Assembly: GCA_000283575.1 (NCBI GenBank)
Contig: AP012044.1
Location: 372,001-436,000 of the forward strand
Reading direction: 5' to 3'
DNA: 64,000 bases
From: Oscillibacter valericigenes Sjm18-20
GTDB taxonomy: Bacteria > Bacillota > Clostridia > Oscillospirales > Oscillospiraceae
Part shown: one piece after another, positions 60,250 to 64,000 of the stretch
Numbering within the stretch: position 1 is the first letter of the stretch
How the letters are laid out: every line of letters starts with the position of its first letter
The notes under the pieces: model-generated
The model's input: only the letters and a program-made list of their open reading frames with translations
Databases searched by the model: none
Told to the model about the DNA's origin: nothing
Made by a program: the position numbers and the translations under genes

Positions 60250-60939
60250 ATGGGACTGATTAAACTTTTATGGGACCTTTACTATTTCCCACGGCACCAC
60301 GAATTTACGCCCGTACCGGATGACTGGCCGCCGGACGGTAGCATGCACTTTGTCAAATGCACGGACGAGGCCCAGAAAGCTGTTCCATGCACTCATATTC
60401 AATATGAGTTTTCCTCCAACGTAGGCGAGGATGACCGCAGAATCGTAAAGCTCAGCATGGAAGTGATGGAGCAACTCTGCGTTTCCCACCAGGTTTTGAC
60501 AGAGATCCAGTCTGGAAAAGAATATTCCAAAAAGCAGCGATGGCATCCGGAGCAATTCACTGTACGGTATCATCACTTTCTGGAAAATTTAAATGCTTCC
60601 ATATCTACCTATGCAAAGGATGAAAAAAATCTGGTGATTTTAACAGAAGGCTTTGATGCGACTGCTTTTTGGGCATATAAGAGCCTGGCCACGGAAGACT
60701 ACTGCTTCTTTGACTTCTATACTTTTCCATGTGAGCAGGTGTTCTCAAATGCCCAAAACGCTGCGGAAGCCATGGCCGCAGAAAAATACGATTTGTGGCT
60801 GAGCCTTAGCGAATATGGTCCGTGCGCGCTCTATATCACACTGAATCCCGAAACGGTAGATGCAGACACCATCCAGAAAATTATTGAAAGCACTTGCAAA
60901 GAACATCAAATTTTGTTTCAAAATCCGCCGCATCCATGA
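60250..60939 (+). CDS. Putative immunity protein, copy 2
   Basis: The 229-residue soluble protein (MGLIKLLWDLYYFPRHHEFT to LFQNPPHP) starts 2 bp after the toxin-like stop, with GGAGG inside that gene's last codons. It has no signal peptide or membrane helix. It is nearly identical to copy 1 except for a few clustered changes in its first 150 residues. The immunity role is inferred from coupling only. Confidence 0.65.
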   Translation: MGLIKLLWDLYYFPRHHEFTPVPDDWPPDGSMHFVKCTDEAQKAVPCTHIQYEFSSNVGEDDRRIVKLSMEVMEQLCVSHQVLTEIQSGKEYSKKQRWHPEQFTVRYHHFLENLNASISTYAKDEKNLVILTEGFDATAFWAYKSLATEDYCFFDFYTFPCEQVFSNAQNAAEAMAAEKYDLWLSLSEYGPCALYITLNPETVDADTIQKIIESTCKEHQILFQNPPHP

Positions 60940-60984
60940 TGGTTATTTCCCCGCCTTTTCAGATGCGACCCAGCGCAGCGAGGC

Positions 60985-61127
60985 ATAGTTGAAGAAGAGG
61001 AGCAGCGGCGTAAAGCTTACGATTACCGATGGAAGCTGGGCTGGCGCCGCCCTGGAGGCAAATGTGCCGCGACAAACTGCATTTCAAGCTTATTCTTTGT
61101 TTAATTGCGGCGCAGAATTTGGACTAT
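60985..61127 (+). pseudogene. Possible silent toxin-tail fragment
   Basis: After the immunity-like gene, GVKLTITDGSWAGAALEANV to SLFNCGAEFGL-stop echoes the GGSWAGAALGAK block of the toxin C-terminus. It has no start. The same sequence is in the left copy (about 23350-23490). It could be a displaced alternative tail. Confidence 0.35.
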
Positions 61128-61138
61128 AGAAACTGCCT

Positions 61139-61161
61139 TGACCCACACCGTGACCCACACG
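61139..61161 (+). repeat. 23-bp element-end motif, copy 3
   Basis: Identical to 55527-55549. Confidence 0.7.
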
Positions 61162-61181
61162 GGGAAACGAGCGGGTGAAGG

Positions 61182-61312
61182 CAACGGAATAAAGAGAACA
61201 AAAAACCTCGTCCTTTTGGAGTAAAAACGGCTAAAAAGCGTTACATCGCAATGAACTGAAGCGTTCCAATCACTTAGTAAGGATGAGGTCTTTAGTCCTC
61301 TTTATTCCGTTG
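61182..61312. repeat. 131-bp MITE-like element, right copy
   Basis: 15-bp perfect terminal inverted repeats (CAACGGAATAAAGAG), identical layout to 23167-23297. Confidence 0.7.
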
Positions 61313-61358
61313 GAGCAGTCAAGAACCGTGCAGAATGTGAACACCCGAAATCCGGGGC

Positions 61359-62229
61359 TTATGCGGCCAGGCCTCTGGCGGCCTGACGATACATGGCCGG
61401 CGGCAGGCCGCCGGGGTTGGCAGTGTAGATTCGCCGGCGGTTATAGTAGGTCATGATGTACCGGAACACGATGCTCTTAACCTGTGCCATGGGCATCTGC
61501 TCCGTCCTGATTCGATAGAGTTTTTCTTTCTTCAACGTAGCAAAAAAACTCTCCATCCTGGCGTTGTCGTAGCAGCGGCCCGTGCCGCTCATGCTTTGAA
61601 CCGCGCCGTATTGCGCCAGCACCTTTTGAAATGAGGAGCTGGTAAATTGGTTTCCGCGGTCGCTGTGCAGGGTCATTCCATAGGCTCCCTGCGCCTGGCA
61701 GGCAGACCGGAAAGCCCGGATACACAGCTCCTTCTTCATGTTGTCATCCATGGCAAGACCGACGATCTCTCCGTTATAACAGTCCAGAACTGCCGCCAGG
61801 TACAGCTTGCCGTCCTGACACTGGATCTGCGTGATATCTGTCAGCCACTTCCGGTTAGGGGTGTCTGCGGTAAAATCCCGGTGAATCAGGTTCTCCGCCT
61901 TCTGCGCAGCCAAGTCTGCTTTTGTCAGACTGTTGGAGTGACGAGGAGCGCGATGGCAGGCCTTCACGCTTCATGGCCCGCCGTACGCTGCTGCGGCTTA
62001 TCGCGATACCGCGCTGCGTAAGCGCCAGAAGGATTCGGCCAACACCATAATTGTCATTGTCCGGATTTTCATTATAAATCTCTCGTATTTTGACCAGAAG
62101 CAGCTGCCACGGTTTTGGCTTGCCAGCCGACTGCAAAGAGCGGTAGTACCCGGATTCGCTGACTTTCACAACCCGGCACATGGCATGAATGCAGAACCGC
62201 TCACGGCGCAGCGTGATGTACTCATACAA
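61359..62229 (-). pseudogene. IS3 orfB transposase with 2-bp deletion, copy 3
   Basis: Same two-frame structure and the same 2-bp deletion as copy 2 (near 61955). DDE residues are readable (WLTDITQI, TLHSDRGNQF, RMESFFATLKKE). It differs from copy 2 by one residue in the core (GNQF versus GSQF). Confidence 0.85.
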
Positions 62230-62240
62230 CCGCTCCGGCT

Positions 62241-62528
62241 TTACCGTTTCCGGTCTTTGGCGAAAAAGCCCAGCGCATCCTTGAGAATCTCATTGGCTTT
62301 CCGCTGTTCCGTGATTTCCTTCATCAGCCGGCGCTCGTTCTCGGAAAGCGGTGCGTCGCGGCGAATGCCGCTGCCGACGAAGGCGTGGTCTCCAAATGCC
62401 TTTCGCTTTTGCCGCCGCTCCGCCAGAGAGTAGTACGGAATGCCCAGTTGTGCCGCCGCCTGCTTCACGCCGATTTCATCGGACAGCTTGACCGCTTCTT
62501 CTTTGAATTCCTTGTCATATTTGCGCAT
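62241..62528 (-). CDS. IS3 orfA, copy 3
   Basis: Identical to copy 2: MRKYDKEFKEEAVKLSDEIG with a helix-turn-helix. Confidence 0.8.
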   Translation of the reverse strand: MRKYDKEFKEEAVKLSDEIGVKQAAAQLGIPYYSLAERRQKRKAFGDHAFVGSGIRRDAPLSENERRLMKEITEQRKANEILKDALGFFAKDRKR

Positions 62529-62606
62529 TGCAAACACCACCTTGTTCTTCCTTTGATTCTATCACTTTTGGGGTGTTTGCCCTCTGCACTTCTATGATAT
62601 CCCTCC

Positions 62607-62932
62607 ACATTTTCGAGTTGCACACCATGGCAAGGAATTCGTCGCAATTCTCGATACACATATACGGCAGTCTGCTCTACACCATCTGTCCGATTCAGGA
62701 GGTGGTGGCAATGTTCTATGAGCCGGGCCATGACCGTGAGTTGATTGAGATTATTACCCTGCCGCAGCTCAGTGACCAACGTATCCAGTCCATCGAGGAC
62801 GGTAATGTCTCTGTCCATTGCCGCGCTGCGGGCAAACTCGCTCTCGGACATTTTTGCTTTTGCGGCCTTGGCCTGTATCCAATGCTTTTCCCGTTCGGAC
62901 ACCCGTGCCCGGAAGAATTGTATCTTCGCCAT
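62607..62932 (-). pseudogene. MobC-like relaxosome accessory protein, 3'-truncated
   Basis: ATG 62930-62932 opens MAKIQFFRARVSEREKHWIQ, then KAKMSESEFARSAAMDRDIT and LRQGNNLNQLTVMARL, the ribbon-helix-helix and conserved NNLNQL block of MobC. After about 62710 the sequence is foreign (related to 58258-58360) and IS3 follows. It marks the origin-of-transfer side of a mobilisable element. Confidence 0.7.
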
Positions 62933-63022
62933 TTCTACCTTCAATTTGGTTTCGACAATTTTTTCCTCCGTTTTATAGGAAGATATGGTATAATTGCTTT
63001 CATAAACAAGGGGGGTGCCACA

Positions 63023-63814
63023 ATGAACGAATACGATAATGCTGTAAAGCAGTGGCGGGAGTGGAAGGTGCGAACTGCCGCGGATTTGGATCTGCGGTTG
63101 GACAGCTTTCGTATCCTTTTTGCATTCAACTCCGGCAAGATTGAGAACCCAGACGTCACCTATCATGACACGCGGGAGATTTTTGAGAACGGCAAGGTGG
63201 TCAGTTATACCGGCAGCACCCGTACCCTGTTTGAACAGCAAAATCAGAAAACCTGCTACGAGTTCCTCCGCGAGAAGATCGCCGCAAGGGAGCCGTTATC
63301 AGTTCCTTTGATCCTCGGCATTCACCGGGTTCTCACTGAGGGAACCTATGACGAGCGCAGGTATGTGGCCAACGGTGAGCGCCCCGGCGAATTCAAAAAA
63401 CATGACTATGTCACTGGCGTGAACGAGGTTGGTTCTCAGCCGGACGAGGTGGAGAACGATCTTGCCGAACTGCTTGAAGAGGTTAATTCCATCGGTTCGA
63501 AGGATCCGCTGAAGGCTGGCGCATATTTTCATGCGCGGATTGAGAATATTCATCCCTTTGCAGACGGCAACGGTCGTGTTGGACGGACGCTTCTCAACTA
63601 CTGGCTGATGATCAACGACTATCCGCCCATGATCATTTACGATGAAGACAAGAGCGTTTACTATGCCACGCTGCAAAAATACGATGAGCAGGAAACCCTC
63701 GGTGACCTTGTCAACTTTTTTGAAGCACAGACCGTGAAGACTTGGGAGCGTTCCATGGAGTTTTCCCAAAACGAAGGGCACGAGCGAAAAGGACTCAGTT
63801 TCTTTATGTTGTAA
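63023..63814 (+). CDS. Fic-family protein (AMPylation-type), class II with N-terminal inhibitory helix
   Basis: The 263-residue protein starts at ATG 63023 after AAGGGGGG. The Fic motif is HPFADGNGRVGR (from His177), complete for nucleotidyl transfer. An inhibitory (S/T)xxxE(G/N) motif is visible at the N-terminus as SGKIEN (Ser37-Asn42). Class II Fic proteins modify hydroxyl side chains of target proteins and are self-inhibited. It is divergent from mobC. Such genes are common cargo of mobile elements. The target is unknown. Confidence 0.88.
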   Translation: MNEYDNAVKQWREWKVRTAADLDLRLDSFRILFAFNSGKIENPDVTYHDTREIFENGKVVSYTGSTRTLFEQQNQKTCYEFLREKIAAREPLSVPLILGIHRVLTEGTYDERRYVANGERPGEFKKHDYVTGVNEVGSQPDEVENDLAELLEEVNSIGSKDPLKAGAYFHARIENIHPFADGNGRVGRTLLNYWLMINDYPPMIIYDEDKSVYYATLQKYDEQETLGDLVNFFEAQTVKTWERSMEFSQNEGHERKGLSFFML

Positions 63815-63826
63815 ATCGTATCTTCC

Positions 63827-63856
63827 ACCTCCCGCCAATTTTGGCGGGAGGTTTTT
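63827..63856 (+). terminator. fic terminator
   Basis: ACCTCCCGCCA and TGGCGGGAGGT pair around ATTT, followed by TTTT. Confidence 0.9.
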
Positions 63857-63872
63857 GCATTTGAGAACCGCG

Positions 63873-64000
63873 TCAGACTGTCGCGCTTTTGCAGAAGTGC
63901 TCGATAAGACCCTTGTCCTCCAATGCGGCAACCGTGTTCTGGCTGGCGCTGATCGCCCTACCGATTGTCTTATAACTTGGGTAACACTGATATGTTTTCC
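63873..64000 (-). CDS. C-terminal end of a helix-turn-helix protein, rest outside window
   Basis: The minus strand is open from the right edge: TYQCYPSYKTIGRAISASQN, TVAALEDKGLIEHFCKSATV-stop. This is a winged-helix core of the HTH_36 type found in replication or regulatory proteins of mobile elements. Confidence 0.55.
   Translation of the reverse strand, partial: KTYQCYPSYKTIGRAISASQNTVAALEDKGLIEHFCKSATV

Larger units (their letters stand above)
58962..62607. repeat. Right copy of the 3646-bp inverted duplication
   Basis: It matches 21872-25517 reversed, exactly 3646 bp. It begins inside the toxin-like gene and ends at the outer end of IS3 copy 3. The toxin-like gene extends beyond the repeat only on this side, which suggests this is the parental locus. 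Confidence 0.9.
61311..62607 (-). mobile_element. IS3-family element, copy 3 (1297 bp)
   Basis: Same length and ends as copy 2, in opposite orientation. Its outer end cuts the mobC gene. Confidence 0.85.

Overview
The window comes from a Gram-positive gut-type anaerobe of the class Clostridia. By my reading of the 16S rRNA it is most like the Oscillibacter/Dysosmobacter group of the Oscillospiraceae; this is recognition from memory, not a database search. The ribosome binding sites (AGGAGG type), the BceRS-AB, BlaIR and Agr-like systems and the SLH protein all fit a Firmicute.

Layout. 0-9.3 kb (chromosomal, visibly decaying): a phosphatase running off the left edge, an EAL/GGDEF protein, a chemoreceptor, a pstSCA phosphate operon with no pstB, and a HAD phosphatase. 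Most carry a frameshift, nonsense change, deletion or lost start codon. 9.8-33.3 kb (accessory island): bracketed by two 42-bp direct repeats that are 3' halves of tRNA-Lys(UUU). It holds IS1182, an SLH protein, an integrase tail beside a tRNA-Val half, an IS3 copy, a complete BceRS-BceAB set, IS30, a second IS3 copy, a toxin-like/immunity-like gene pair, IS66, and an Agr-type quorum-sensing locus. That locus has agrC-agrA-agrB on the minus strand and a divergent 51-residue AgrD-like propeptide that size-limited gene calling would miss. Downstream lie secreted proteins sharing a duplicated leader. 33.4-42.6 kb: gene debris (IS407-group IS3 element with a 4-bp target duplication, broken L,D-transpeptidase, broken IS256, integrase fragments), then an intact blaI-blaR1 pair with a clear operator/promoter.

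42.6-55.5 kb is intact core genome: xpt-guaA, mrp, a YhaN-like ATPase, then a complete rRNA operon. The operon has three tandem promoters, 16S, tRNA-Ala, tRNA-Ile, 23S, tRNA-Lys, tRNA-Glu, 5S and five further tRNAs. 55.5-64 kb is a second mobile region: an intact tyrosine integrase next to the tRNA array, conjugative/mobilisable-element genes, a second toxin-like/immunity-like pair, an IS3 copy, a truncated mobC, a Fic protein and the end of an HTH protein.

The two points most worth attention are the Agr-type locus with an apparently undescribed autoinducing peptide and a 21-bp-phased LytTR-type repeat in the divergent promoter region, and an exact-length 3646-bp inverted duplication (21872-25517 and 58962-62607) carrying the toxin-like/immunity-like pair, a 131-bp MITE-like element and an IS3 copy, whose differences cluster in the toxin C-terminus and the immunity gene.
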